Part shown: positions 45,298-54,509 of the stretch, in pieces
Numbering within the stretch: the first letter of the stretch is position 1
Layout of the letters: each line of letters begins with the position of its first letter
From: Bacteroidota bacterium
GTDB lineage: Bacteria; Bacteroidota; Bacteroidia; B-17B0; Aurantibacillaceae
Direction of reading: 5' to 3'
Assembly (NCBI GenBank): GCA_030692515.1
Contig: JAUXZS010000028.1
Span: 248,001 to 312,000 of the forward strand
Length of the DNA stretch: 64,000 nucleotides
Translations under genes and position numbers: made by a program
The notes under the pieces: generated by a model
The model's input: the letters and a program-made list of their open reading frames with translations, nothing else
Database searches by the model: none
Told to the model about the DNA's origin: nothing

Positions 45298-46827
45298 TTA
45301 AATTTTATCAACAACAACTTTATAAGTTGGATCTTCTATAACATTAACATCAATAATTTTATCAGCATTTTTAAGAAGTAATTTACAATCAGGACTTAAA
45401 TGTTTTAAATGAATTTTTTTACCAACTTTTAAGTAACGTTCTGTTATTTTATTTAAGGCCTCAATTGCAGACATATCCACTACTCTACTTTCTGCAAAAT
45501 CAATAATTACTTCATCTGGGTCATTTAAAACATCAAATTTTTCATTAAAAGCGCTTATAGAACCAAAAAATAATGGGCCGTAAATTTCATAATGTTTAAT
45601 TCCATTTTCATCAATTTTTTTTCTTGCTCTAATACGTTTGGCACTATCCCAAGCAAAAACTAATGCCGAAATAATTACACCAATAATTACTGCCAAGGCA
45701 AGATTATGAAGGAACACGGTAACTAAGGTTACCATAACCATTACAAAAATATCTGACTTAGGCATTTTAGTAAATGTTTTTAAACTTGCCCATTCAAAAG
45801 TTCCTATTGCAACCATTATCATTAAACCGGTAAGTGCAGCCATGGGCACTTTTTCAATTAAACTAGAACCAAACATTACAAAAACAAGAAGCATAACAGA
45901 AGCAACAATTCCTGATAAGCGCGCCCTAGCACCATTAGAAACATTTATTAAACTCTGACCAATCATTGCACAACCACCCATTCCCGAAAATAAACCCGAT
46001 AAAATATTTGCAGCGCCTTGTGCAACAGCTTCTTTATTGCCTCTTCCTCTAGTTTCTGTAATTTCATCTACAATATTGAGCGTTAATAAACTTTCAATTA
46101 AGCCAACACCTGCAACAATGGCAGCAAAAGGAAAAATTATCATCAACGTTTCAAAATTTAAGGGAATACTTGGAATATGAAATGGAGGAAAACCACCTTT
46201 AATAGAAGCAATATCGCCTACGGTTTTGGTGTCAATTTTTAAAAAATAAACAAGACCAAATACTATTAAAATAGCACTTAAAGATGCAGGCACTGCTTTT
46301 GTAAGGATAGGTAAAGCCCAAATAATAAGCATGGTTAAAAAAACTAATCCTAATAAAATATAAAGCGGATTACCATTTAACCAATTACCCGATGGATCTT
46401 TAAATTGCGCTAATTGAGAGGTGAAAATAATTATTGCTAAACCATTTACAAATCCAAAAATTACCGGATGCGGAACAAGACGAATTAATTTGCCTAATCG
46501 TAACATTCCTGCAGATACTTGAATTATGCCGGCTAAAACAACAGTAGCAAAAACATATTCGATACCATGAGATTTTGCTAAAACAACAATAACAACGGCA
46601 ACAGCGCCAGTTGCGCCAGATATCATTCCAGGGCGACCACCAAATACAGAAGTAACTAAGCCCATTACAAAGGCGGCATACAAACCAGTTAAGGGAGATA
46701 ATCCTGCAATTAAAGCAAAGGCAACGGCTTCAGGAACAAGAGCAAGCGCAACGGTAAGTCCCGATAAAATTTCAGTTTTATAATTAACTTTTTGCGTGAC
46801 ATCAAAAAGATTAAGATATTTTTTCAT
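45298..46827 (-). CDS. SulP/SLC26 family anion transporter with STAS domain
   Basis: The 509-residue inner-membrane protein has 10-14 helices and a C-terminal STAS domain (about 410-505). Family motifs are VALALVPEAVAFALIAGLSPLTGLYAAFV, GRPGMISGATGAVAVV and GNKEAVAQGAANILSGLFSGMGGCAMIGQS. The STAS part contains DEVIIDFAESRVVDMSAIEAL. Substrates of close families are sulfate or bicarbonate; the choice cannot be made from sequence. It lies alone on the minus strand. Confidence 0.92.
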   Translation of the reverse strand: MKKYLNLFDVTQKVNYKTEILSGLTVALALVPEAVAFALIAGLSPLTGLYAAFVMGLVTSVFGGRPGMISGATGAVAVVIVVLAKSHGIEYVFATVVLAGIIQVSAGMLRLGKLIRLVPHPVIFGFVNGLAIIIFTSQLAQFKDPSGNWLNGNPLYILLGLVFLTMLIIWALPILTKAVPASLSAILIVFGLVYFLKIDTKTVGDIASIKGGFPPFHIPSIPLNFETLMIIFPFAAIVAGVGLIESLLTLNIVDEITETRGRGNKEAVAQGAANILSGLFSGMGGCAMIGQSLINVSNGARARLSGIVASVMLLVFVMFGSSLIEKVPMAALTGLMIMVAIGTFEWASLKTFTKMPKSDIFVMVMVTLVTVFLHNLALAVIIGVIISALVFAWDSAKRIRARKKIDENGIKHYEIYGPLFFGSISAFNEKFDVLNDPDEVIIDFAESRVVDMSAIEALNKITERYLKVGKKIHLKHLSPDCKLLLKNADKIIDVNVIEDPTYKVVVDKI

Positions 46828-47073
46828 TCTAAATATAATTTAATAATTTTTTAGATGTGTAAAATAAGCAATTAAGTCTTTTGCAAAACATAATTATGAA
46901 TAGAAACATCAACAGTTTAAAGACATTTTGTTTAATGATAGAATAAAAATATATTTGGGTTATTACTTTAATTAAAATAAACAGCAACAACTATAAGTTT
47001 AAATTTTAAATTGAATAATATTTATATAATCATATCTTTGAGATGCTATAAGGTCCGGTATATTTAAATTGAT

Positions 47074-48375
47074 ATGAAATTAATAAGCCATTATATTTGT
47101 AACTTCTTAGTTATCTTGGTTTGTTTATCTCCAATTAAGAGTTATAGTCAAACATATAAAATTGATTCTTTAAATATATCCTTAACTAAATCTAAGGAAG
47201 ATAGCAACAAAGTAAAAACGCTTATTTTAATTGCAAACATTCTTAGCAATTCAAATGTAGACAGTGCAATTAACACTAATCGAAAAGCTTTTGTTTTAGC
47301 ACAGAAAATAAATTGGAAAAAAGGCTTAGCCATCACACAATTTACTTTTGGAAGGTACTATTACTTAAAAAGCGATTACCCAAATTCTTTAGAAAATTAT
47401 CTTAACTCTTTAAAAATATATGAAAAACTTGGCTTAAAACAACCTCAGGGTTCGGTGATAAGTCATATTGGTAATATTTATGTACTTCAGGAAAATTATC
47501 CGAAAGCTTTAGAATATTATCTTATAGCATTAAAAATTTCTGAAGAATTGCATGACACAGCTTCAATTTCTAGTCATTATGGTAATATAGGTCTTACATA
47601 CACCTATAGTAATGAAACAAAAAAAGCACTTGACTATTTATTAAAAGCACTTAAACTAAATGAAAAACTTGGCAACGAAATAGCTATAGCCGCCAATTTA
47701 GATTTTATTGGATACACCTATTCTGTTGAAGGTAATTATACATTAGCCTTGCAGTACTTATTTAAATCTTTAAAATTGAATGAAAAATTCGGAGATAAAT
47801 TACGGATATTAGAAAATCTTAGAAATATTGGAGAAATATATTACACCACCGGAAAATTTAAAGAGGCTGAAAGTATACTAAAAAAAGCGCTAGATTATTC
47901 CATTAGTTTAGGGCACACAAGAGGGGTTGCAGAAATTAATAAAGATTTAAGTTCTTTATACGACACACTTGGAAATCACCAACTGGCCTTTACGCATTAT
48001 AAAAAATATATTACTGCCCACGATAGCATAACCAATGAAGAAAATCAAAAAAAACAAGTGCGGACAGAAATGGGTTACGAGTTCGAGAAAAAAGAAGCTA
48101 TTATAAAAGAACAACAAGAAAAGGAAAGGTTAATAGCAAAAGAAAAAAGCAAGTTTCAACAAATTATAATTTTATCAGTTATCATTGGTTTAATATTAGT
48201 AATCATTTTTGCCGCATTTATTTTTAGAAATTTAAATACAACACGTAAACAAAAATTAATTATCGAAGAAAAACAAAAAGAAATTTTAGACAGTATTCAT
48301 TACGCAAAACGAATACAGTTAAGTTTATTGCCAAGTGAAAAATATATTGGTAAAAATTTAAAAAATCTTGGTTAA
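47074..48375 (+). CDS. TPR sensor-like protein, paralog 1 (no output domain)
   Basis: The 433 residues start with a signal peptide and hold about six TPR units (for example YPKALEYYLIALKISEELHDTASISSHYGNIG) to about residue 335. A charged coiled coil, one transmembrane helix (about 362-384) and a cytoplasmic stub (KQKLIIEEKQKEILDSIHYAKRIQLSLLP) follow. In longer relatives this stub leads to a SpoIIE-type phosphatase, which is missing here. The next gene begins 6 bp later. Confidence 0.85.
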   Translation: MKLISHYICNFLVILVCLSPIKSYSQTYKIDSLNISLTKSKEDSNKVKTLILIANILSNSNVDSAINTNRKAFVLAQKINWKKGLAITQFTFGRYYYLKSDYPNSLENYLNSLKIYEKLGLKQPQGSVISHIGNIYVLQENYPKALEYYLIALKISEELHDTASISSHYGNIGLTYTYSNETKKALDYLLKALKLNEKLGNEIAIAANLDFIGYTYSVEGNYTLALQYLFKSLKLNEKFGDKLRILENLRNIGEIYYTTGKFKEAESILKKALDYSISLGHTRGVAEINKDLSSLYDTLGNHQLAFTHYKKYITAHDSITNEENQKKQVRTEMGYEFEKKEAIIKEQQEKERLIAKEKSKFQQIIILSVIIGLILVIIFAAFIFRNLNTTRKQKLIIEEKQKEILDSIHYAKRIQLSLLPSEKYIGKNLKNLG

Positions 48376-48381
48376 TACATA

Positions 48382-49995
48382 ATGAGAGGATTATTAAAAT
48401 ATTCACAGATTTTATTTCTTTCTATTTTTATAATAGCGATTAAATTAGAATATAATGCGCAAAATCCTATTGTGGATTCTTTAAAAAACTATTTAAAAAA
48501 TGCTCAGCAAGACACAGTAAAATTTAAGTTATTAGTTAGTTTAAGTGAAGAATGTGAGATTCAAGAAATTTTATTTTATGCAGAAAACGCAATTAAATTA
48601 GCAGATAAAATCATCCAAAACACAAAGGATTTATCAGATGCACAAGCCAAACACATTTTAAATTTAAAGGCACATGCTATAAATAATATTGGCTTCTACT
48701 ATCAAAATGATGGTTATATCCAAAAGGCATTAGAATGTTACTCAAATAGTTTAAAAATACAATTGCACACCAATGATAAATATGGTGCTGCAGAATCATT
48801 AAACAACATAGGGTTGATTTATGGAAACCAAGGAAATATTTCAAAAGCACTTTACAATTTTGAAAAAAGTTTAAAATTAAATGAAGAGGTAAATAACAAA
48901 GCTGGCATAGCCACAACGCTCATGAATACTGGAATTATTTATCAAAACCAAGGCGATATTGCAAAAGCATTAAATACTTATGAGAAAAGCTTACAAATAC
49001 AAGAAGAAACTCATAATAAAGGTGGAATGGCAAGCAGTTTAAATAATTTAGGAACCATTTTTTTTAGTCAGGGAGATTTAACCAAGGCATTAATTTATTT
49101 TGAAAGAAGTTTAGAGTTATATAAAGCCATTGATGACAAGCATAATATTAGTAGCACTTTTAGCAATATTGGAATAATTTATAAAAACCAAGGAGACAAA
49201 ATAAAAGCATTAAACTATTTTAAAAAAGCTTTAAAGATACAAGAAGATGTTAATGAAAAGGCTGGGATTGCACACTCATTAAATAACATTGCCTCGCTTA
49301 ATTTTGAAAATGGGGAACACGAACAATCCTTATTACTTTGCGCTAGAGCATTAAAATTGCGTAAAGAAATCAACGACAATGAGGGCGTTGCAAACTCATT
49401 TAACTTTCTTGGAGATTCGTATTATAAAATCGCCAATTCGATTAACTTAAAAAATGAAAAACAAAAAAATTATCGTTTAGCTTACAGTTATGCCGATAGT
49501 TCATTAAAAATATCTAAGAAACTAGGCTTCCCTGAAAACATCATGAAAGCTGAAAAAACATTATCAAAAATTGATTCTGCTAATGGTAATTATAAAGAAG
49601 CGTTTGAGCATTTTAAGCATTTTATAATTTATAGAGATAGTATTTATAATGAAGGAAATCGAAAAGCAATTATAAAAAACCAACTAAAATATGAATACGA
49701 TAAAAAAGAAGCTATAATTAAATTACAGCAAGAAAAGGAAAGAGTAATTGCCAATGAAAAAAATCGTTTTCAACAAATTGTAATTTGGTCTGTTTTTATT
49801 GGTTTTTTGATTGTTATTGTATTTGCCGCATTTATTTTTAGAAATTTAAATACAACACGTAAACAAAAATTAATTATCGAAGAAAAGCAAAAAGAAATTT
49901 TAGATAGTATACGTTACGCAAAACGAATACAGCAATCGTTATTACCTAATGATAAGTATATTAGTAAAAATTTAATGCGTTTGCAGAAAAAATAA
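48382..49995 (+). CDS. TPR sensor-like protein, paralog 2 (no output domain)
   Basis: This is the longest of three paralogs at 537 residues, because it has more TPR units (about 100-430, each with NNIGxIYxNQGD-like starts). The signal peptide, one transmembrane helix (near 474-496) and the KEILDSIRYAKRIQQSLLP stub match the neighbours. The stop codon overlaps the start of the next gene (TAATG). It probably senses a periplasmic partner. Confidence 0.85.
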   Translation: MRGLLKYSQILFLSIFIIAIKLEYNAQNPIVDSLKNYLKNAQQDTVKFKLLVSLSEECEIQEILFYAENAIKLADKIIQNTKDLSDAQAKHILNLKAHAINNIGFYYQNDGYIQKALECYSNSLKIQLHTNDKYGAAESLNNIGLIYGNQGNISKALYNFEKSLKLNEEVNNKAGIATTLMNTGIIYQNQGDIAKALNTYEKSLQIQEETHNKGGMASSLNNLGTIFFSQGDLTKALIYFERSLELYKAIDDKHNISSTFSNIGIIYKNQGDKIKALNYFKKALKIQEDVNEKAGIAHSLNNIASLNFENGEHEQSLLLCARALKLRKEINDNEGVANSFNFLGDSYYKIANSINLKNEKQKNYRLAYSYADSSLKISKKLGFPENIMKAEKTLSKIDSANGNYKEAFEHFKHFIIYRDSIYNEGNRKAIIKNQLKYEYDKKEAIIKLQQEKERVIANEKNRFQQIVIWSVFIGFLIVIVFAAFIFRNLNTTRKQKLIIEEKQKEILDSIRYAKRIQQSLLPNDKYISKNLMRLQKK

Positions 49996-51356
49996 TGAGA
50001 AAATCCTTAAAATATAATTTATATATGATCCTTCTTTTGGTCATACTGATATTTAAAGGCATTCCTTCATTTGCGCAAAATATTGACTCTTTAAAACTAG
50101 AACTTAATAATGCAAAAAATGACACCACTAAACTATCTGTTTTATTGGAATTAGTAGAAAACATAAGTGATGATAATGTTTGGCCAATTTACAACAAACA
50201 AATGCTGGAGCTTTCAGAAAAATTGATAAAAAATAATAATGAACTAATTCAAAAAAAAGGAAAAAAGTGCTTGGCTGATGCGTATAATAATATTGGTTTT
50301 ATGTACAACAACCAAGGTGACATTCCAAATGCCCTGGATTATTTTGGAAAAAGTTTGAAATTACAAGAAGAACTTGGTTATAAGCAAGGCATAGCCGAAT
50401 TACTTAGTAACATTGGCGTTATTTACTATTTGCAAAATGAGCTTGAAAAAGCACTTGACTTTTATCTTAAAAGTTTAAAACTACGCGAAGAAATTGGCGA
50501 CAAAAATGCCATTGCTAATTCACTAAGCAACATTGGCAATTTATTTTATACTCAAAAAAATATGTCAAGGGCATTATATTATAGTGATAGAAGTTTAAAA
50601 TTACAAGAAGAGATCGGCGATAAAGAAGGGATGGCTTATTCATTAAATAACCTTGGAACGATTTATTTTTATAAAAACAATATTGAAGATGCTCTTGGTG
50701 TTTATTATCGCAGTAAACAAATACGAGAAGAAATAGGCGATGAGCAAGGCGTTGCCGCTTCACAGCATAATATTGCAACTGCTTATTTAAAACTTGCGGC
50801 TCAAAAAGGTTCTAAAACAATTAATAAAAAACATTTAGCAATGGCACTTTCAAACGCGGATAGTTCATTATTAATTTCAAAAAAACTTGGTTTTCCAGCA
50901 AATATCAGAAATGCGGAGAGACTACTTTCCAGAATAGATTCTCTTAGGGGAAATTTTTCGGAAGCCTTTGAACACTACAAACAATATATTTTTTATAGAG
51001 ACTCAATTACGAATGAAGGTACTCGCAAAGCAAGTATTAAAAATCAATTAAAATATGAATTTGATAAAAAAGAGGCTGTAATAAATGAACAACAAGAAAA
51101 AGAAAGAGCCGTTGCTAAAGAGAAAGATCGTTTTCAGCAAATTATTATTATATCAGTTATAGTTGGTTTATTGGTTGTAATGCTATTTGCGGCATTTATA
51201 TTTCGCACTCTAAAAGTTACACGGCATCAAAAATTAATAATCGAAGAAAAACAAAAAGAAATTTTAGATAGTATACATTACGCTAAACGCATTCAAACAA
51301 GTTTACTACCAACAGAAAAATACATTGAGAAAAGTTTGGCGCAATTAAATAAATAA
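49995..51356 (+). CDS. TPR sensor-like protein, paralog 3 (no output domain)
   Basis: The 453 residues have the same plan: signal peptide, TPR units (for example ALDFYLKSLKLREEIGDKNAIANSLSNIGNLF), one helix (about 390-412) and the stub KQKEILDSIHYAKRIQTSLLPTEKYIEKSL. It overlaps its predecessor by one base, so the three are one operon. None keeps a catalytic C-terminus, so they may work with phosphatases encoded elsewhere. Confidence 0.85.
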   Translation: MRKSLKYNLYMILLLVILIFKGIPSFAQNIDSLKLELNNAKNDTTKLSVLLELVENISDDNVWPIYNKQMLELSEKLIKNNNELIQKKGKKCLADAYNNIGFMYNNQGDIPNALDYFGKSLKLQEELGYKQGIAELLSNIGVIYYLQNELEKALDFYLKSLKLREEIGDKNAIANSLSNIGNLFYTQKNMSRALYYSDRSLKLQEEIGDKEGMAYSLNNLGTIYFYKNNIEDALGVYYRSKQIREEIGDEQGVAASQHNIATAYLKLAAQKGSKTINKKHLAMALSNADSSLLISKKLGFPANIRNAERLLSRIDSLRGNFSEAFEHYKQYIFYRDSITNEGTRKASIKNQLKYEFDKKEAVINEQQEKERAVAKEKDRFQQIIIISVIVGLLVVMLFAAFIFRTLKVTRHQKLIIEEKQKEILDSIHYAKRIQTSLLPTEKYIEKSLAQLNK

Positions 51357-51443
51357 TTTAAAGAAAACTAAGAAAACTTCAGGTATAAATTAAAATTTCC
51401 GTTTAAAAAAATTTCAAAAAGAGAAAAAAAAAAGAATAATTAT

Positions 51444-52643
51444 TTATTCTTTTATAAATTTAATATTTTGAATTTCTGAACCGTTTAATAGATTGAGTTG
51501 ATAGATGCCTTTATTGAAAGTAGACACATTAATATCGATTTTATTAATTCCTTCGTTAAGTAAATAATCTTTTGAAAAAACTAAATCTCCATTCATATTA
51601 TAAATATTCATAAAACAATAATCTGTTTGCAAATTACTAATCTTCACAGTTAAATTATCGTTTGCTGGACTTGGACTAACCAATATTCTATGCGTGTTAT
51701 TTAATTCATTTACTGCTTTAATTGGGCTATACTGAAACTCTCCACTAAAATCTATTTGTTTTAATCTGTAATAAGATATTCCTGGAAGAGGAGACGAGTC
51801 TGAATTTTCATAATTTAAAAGAGAACTACTATTACCTGCCCCTTGTACTCGATAAATTTCTTCGAAATTTATAGCATCCTTTGATCTTTCAATTGAAAAA
51901 TAATTATTATTTCTTTCGGTGGCAGTAGACCATTTTAATTTTACTAAATCCTTTTCATAATAAGCACTAAAATCTAACAACTCAATTGGCAAAGCTCCCA
52001 TGTCATAAAATACACGGCCATTAAAACTTCTCGGAGCAAAACTTGCTCCAAAAGGATAATCTTTACCCGTACCCTCTTTTAGTATTAAATCAGCATTAAA
52101 AGCCAAGGTATTACCCACCCCAGTGCCGTTTGTATAAGCTCCAGTTGGTCCAAATGCTGTAGTTCTAGTAATATAAAATGCCTGAACTAAACCTGCCCCT
52201 ATTCCAACCGCTAAAGGAATTGGTATGTTTGTTGGCAAATTAACACCTGCAGATGTAACATTAGCAGCATTACCAACTAAAGTCCATGCAGCGGCATTAT
52301 TTTGAAATCCAACATGAGTACCTGTTTTTGTATAAATTTCCATATTAGTTGTACCAACATTCAAATTCATTTCAAAACATAATACTGTTATTGCGTTTAT
52401 TGCCTGAATATCAAACATAATTCCTCTTTGCGCATTATTCGTAGCGTAAAACGTTACCAAATTTGCTGCAGAAGCACAACCCATAACCTTGGCTTGGTTT
52501 TGATTTATGGGATTAATTAATGCATCAGAGTTAAACACTGTACCATCATCTTGAATGATAATTGGAGTATTAATATTTTGACAAAATAAAACACTAGAAC
52601 ACAAGACGAAAACAAGTATATATTGAAATTTGAAGGAATTCAT
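51444..52643 (-). CDS. Secreted protein with type IX sorting domain
   Basis: The 399-residue protein has a signal peptide and a beta-rich N-terminal region (about 25-215) without a recognised enzyme domain. A linker then starts PIELLDFSAYYEKDLVKLKWSTATERNNNYFSIERS, a stretch often seen before the sorting signal in this phylum. The final 75 residues (HRILVSPSPANDNLTVKI...FNKGIYQLNLLNGSEIQNIKFIKE) are a type A T9SS sorting domain. The protein is exported to the cell surface; function unknown. Confidence 0.82.
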   Translation of the reverse strand: MNSFKFQYILVFVLCSSVLFCQNINTPIIIQDDGTVFNSDALINPINQNQAKVMGCASAANLVTFYATNNAQRGIMFDIQAINAITVLCFEMNLNVGTTNMEIYTKTGTHVGFQNNAAAWTLVGNAANVTSAGVNLPTNIPIPLAVGIGAGLVQAFYITRTTAFGPTGAYTNGTGVGNTLAFNADLILKEGTGKDYPFGASFAPRSFNGRVFYDMGALPIELLDFSAYYEKDLVKLKWSTATERNNNYFSIERSKDAINFEEIYRVQGAGNSSSLLNYENSDSSPLPGISYYRLKQIDFSGEFQYSPIKAVNELNNTHRILVSPSPANDNLTVKISNLQTDYCFMNIYNMNGDLVFSKDYLLNEGINKIDINVSTFNKGIYQLNLLNGSEIQNIKFIKE

Positions 52644-53239
52644 TTTAAAAAATTATTTATTGATTATGAAAGTGAAATAAATACAATTGTTTTGAATCGT
52701 AAAAAATATAAGGTGAAACATAAGGTTTAATTATTCTAAAACGTTTTAGTAGTTGGTTGGTTTTTGACATTAAGAAAAAAATAACCAAAAAAATCATTTA
52801 AATAATAAAAGAAATTTAAATAATATTTTAACTAATATGATACCAGATAAATGAAAGGTAAAAAAAAGATACTTTACCTATAAACATTAAAAAACAAAAC
52901 TTACAAAAAAACCCAATACAAAAGTATTAGGTTTTTAGTTTTTCACTTTTGTAGCCCGTACGGAAGTTAATAACTCTGGTAAAATCAGCTCACTTCAAAG
53001 CTTAAAAATCAATGCTATCCATTATTTCAAAGGTTTTATATAAAAAAATAAATTTGATGAAAACTGATTTAAAACGATATTATCAGAGAAAAAAATCCAC
53101 CTGTTTTTCCACCTGTTTCTAATAGCTATTTAAATACCCCCTCTAATTACTAATTCAATTATTCCGTTCTATAAATATAAGTAAAATGAAATCTAATTAT
53201 TTATTTATTTTAACCCTATTTTAATTTGTATCTTCAAGC
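52644..53239. other. Gene-free stretch with a possible tRNA-derived scar
   Basis: No gene is seen. A hairpin (AAACCCAATAC...GTATTAGGTTTTT, 52909-52936) looks like a terminator or a leftover of one. GTAGCCCGTACGG follows near 52951 and resembles a tRNA 3' end read on the other strand. A repeat of CCACCTGTTT lies near 53098-53118. These could be traces of past integration. Confidence 0.45.
52909..52936. terminator. Terminator-like hairpin in a gene-free stretch
   Basis: AAACCCAATAC, an AAAA loop and GTATTAGGTTTTT form an interrupted 10-bp stem with T-run. It is not near any gene end on either strand. Confidence 0.5.
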
Positions 53240-53497
53240 ATGCCAACTCAAAAAGGATATAAAGTAAAATTAATAAACTGTACAGGTCTTTATAAAATCA
53301 TTTGCAATATTGATGAACCTAAAAGTGGTTTATATTACCCAAAAAATGATCTTAACTGGTTTTTTGAGTTAAAAAGTAATTTTGATTATGTCGTTATTCC
53401 TATCGAAAACAGTCACCCTTATTTCCCTATGTTTACACAAGATGGAAAGATCATCGCTTTAAATATCTATAATCATCAAATAGAGAAAATAGTTTAA
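53240..53497 (+). CDS. Small hypothetical protein
   Basis: The 85 residues include aromatic and charged segments (SGLYYPKNDLNWFFELKSNFDYVVIP). There is no signal peptide. No family is recognised. The following small gene begins 60 bp after its stop. Confidence 0.5.
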   Translation: MPTQKGYKVKLINCTGLYKIICNIDEPKSGLYYPKNDLNWFFELKSNFDYVVIPIENSHPYFPMFTQDGKIIALNIYNHQIEKIV

Positions 53498-53557
53498 ATT
53501 AAATTTATCACTCTATTTTTTGTATTTTCACAGCTCAAAATAATTTTTAATTTATAG

Positions 53558-53782
53558 ATGAAATTAATCAACAAAGACCTATTATTAGAATACGGATTTA
53601 TACAGGATAAAACAAAATCAAAAAATGGGTTAACTGTTTTAACTAAAGCTAAAGTTGATATTATTATTAAAAATGATGGAACAGTTTGGTATTCAAATTT
53701 GGGAATTGACTACCCTTTAAAAGATTTATCAGCGCTCAGGAAATTGTATAAAGAAATAAGAAATACCGAGTTGAAACCTTAG
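53558..53782 (+). CDS. Small hypothetical protein
   Basis: The 74 residues read as a compact soluble protein (LLLEYGFIQDKTKSKNGLTVLTKAKVDIIIKNDGTVWYSNLGIDYPLKDLSALRKLY). The pattern resembles small proteins seen in clusters of accessory genes. Function unknown. Confidence 0.5.
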   Translation: MKLINKDLLLEYGFIQDKTKSKNGLTVLTKAKVDIIIKNDGTVWYSNLGIDYPLKDLSALRKLYKEIRNTELKP

Positions 53783-53846
53783 TGACAATTTCTTATTAAT
53801 GCAAACATCTTCATTTACATCTTCCCCACTCCTTATTAAAAAAATA

Positions 53847-54509
53847 CTATTTTACTATGCCTTTATGTATAGCATATTTAATTAATCCTGCTGAAGTTTT
53901 AATATTTAACTTTTTTAAAATATTTTTACGATAACCTTCAATAGTTCTAACGCTTAAATTAAGCTTCTCTGAGATTTTTGAATTAGTTAATTCATTAGCA
54001 ATATGAAACAAAATTTCGCTTTCACGGTCAGTTAAATTATTTGACACACTATCAACTGATTTTTTTCTAGTAGATACTACTAAACTATTATTTATTAATA
54101 ATTGCGAAACGTCATTGCTAAAATACTTCTTTGAATCTAATATTGTTAATATTGCATTTGTTAATTCTTCAATACCTGAATTTTTTAAAAGGTAGCCCAT
54201 TGCCCCAGCATCTAACATTTGTTTTATTATATAAACCTCACTGTGCATAGACAATGCTAATATCTTAATTTCAGGAAATTTTGAACATAAATATTTGGTT
54301 GCACTAATACCATCTCTTTTTGGTAAACCAATATCCATCATAATTACATCAAACTTCTCCTTTTCAATCATAGCAATAGCTTCATCTCCATCTGCGGCTT
54401 CCGAAATTTTTGGTATAAATGATTTTTGATGATTAAGCATTAAAATCAAACCATTACGGACAACCTGATGGTCATCTACTAATAATATTTTTATAGTTTT
54501 AGTTATCAA
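53847..54509 (-). CDS. NarL/FixJ-type response regulator
   Basis: The 220 residues have a receiver domain (about 7-125; acidic pocket VDD at 11-13, phosphoacceptor Asp59 in VIMMDIGLP) and a LuxR-type helix-turn-helix domain (about 155-215; LTDRESEILFHIANELTNSKISEKLNLSVRTIEGYRKNIL). It is the output of the two-component pair with the kinase encoded just upstream, whose gene it overlaps by 11 bp. Confidence 0.93.
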   Translation of the reverse strand: MITKTIKILLVDDHQVVRNGLILMLNHQKSFIPKISEAADGDEAIAMIEKEKFDVIMMDIGLPKRDGISATKYLCSKFPEIKILALSMHSEVYIIKQMLDAGAMGYLLKNSGIEELTNAILTILDSKKYFSNDVSQLLINNSLVVSTRKKSVDSVSNNLTDRESEILFHIANELTNSKISEKLNLSVRTIEGYRKNILKKLNIKTSAGLIKYAIHKGIVK

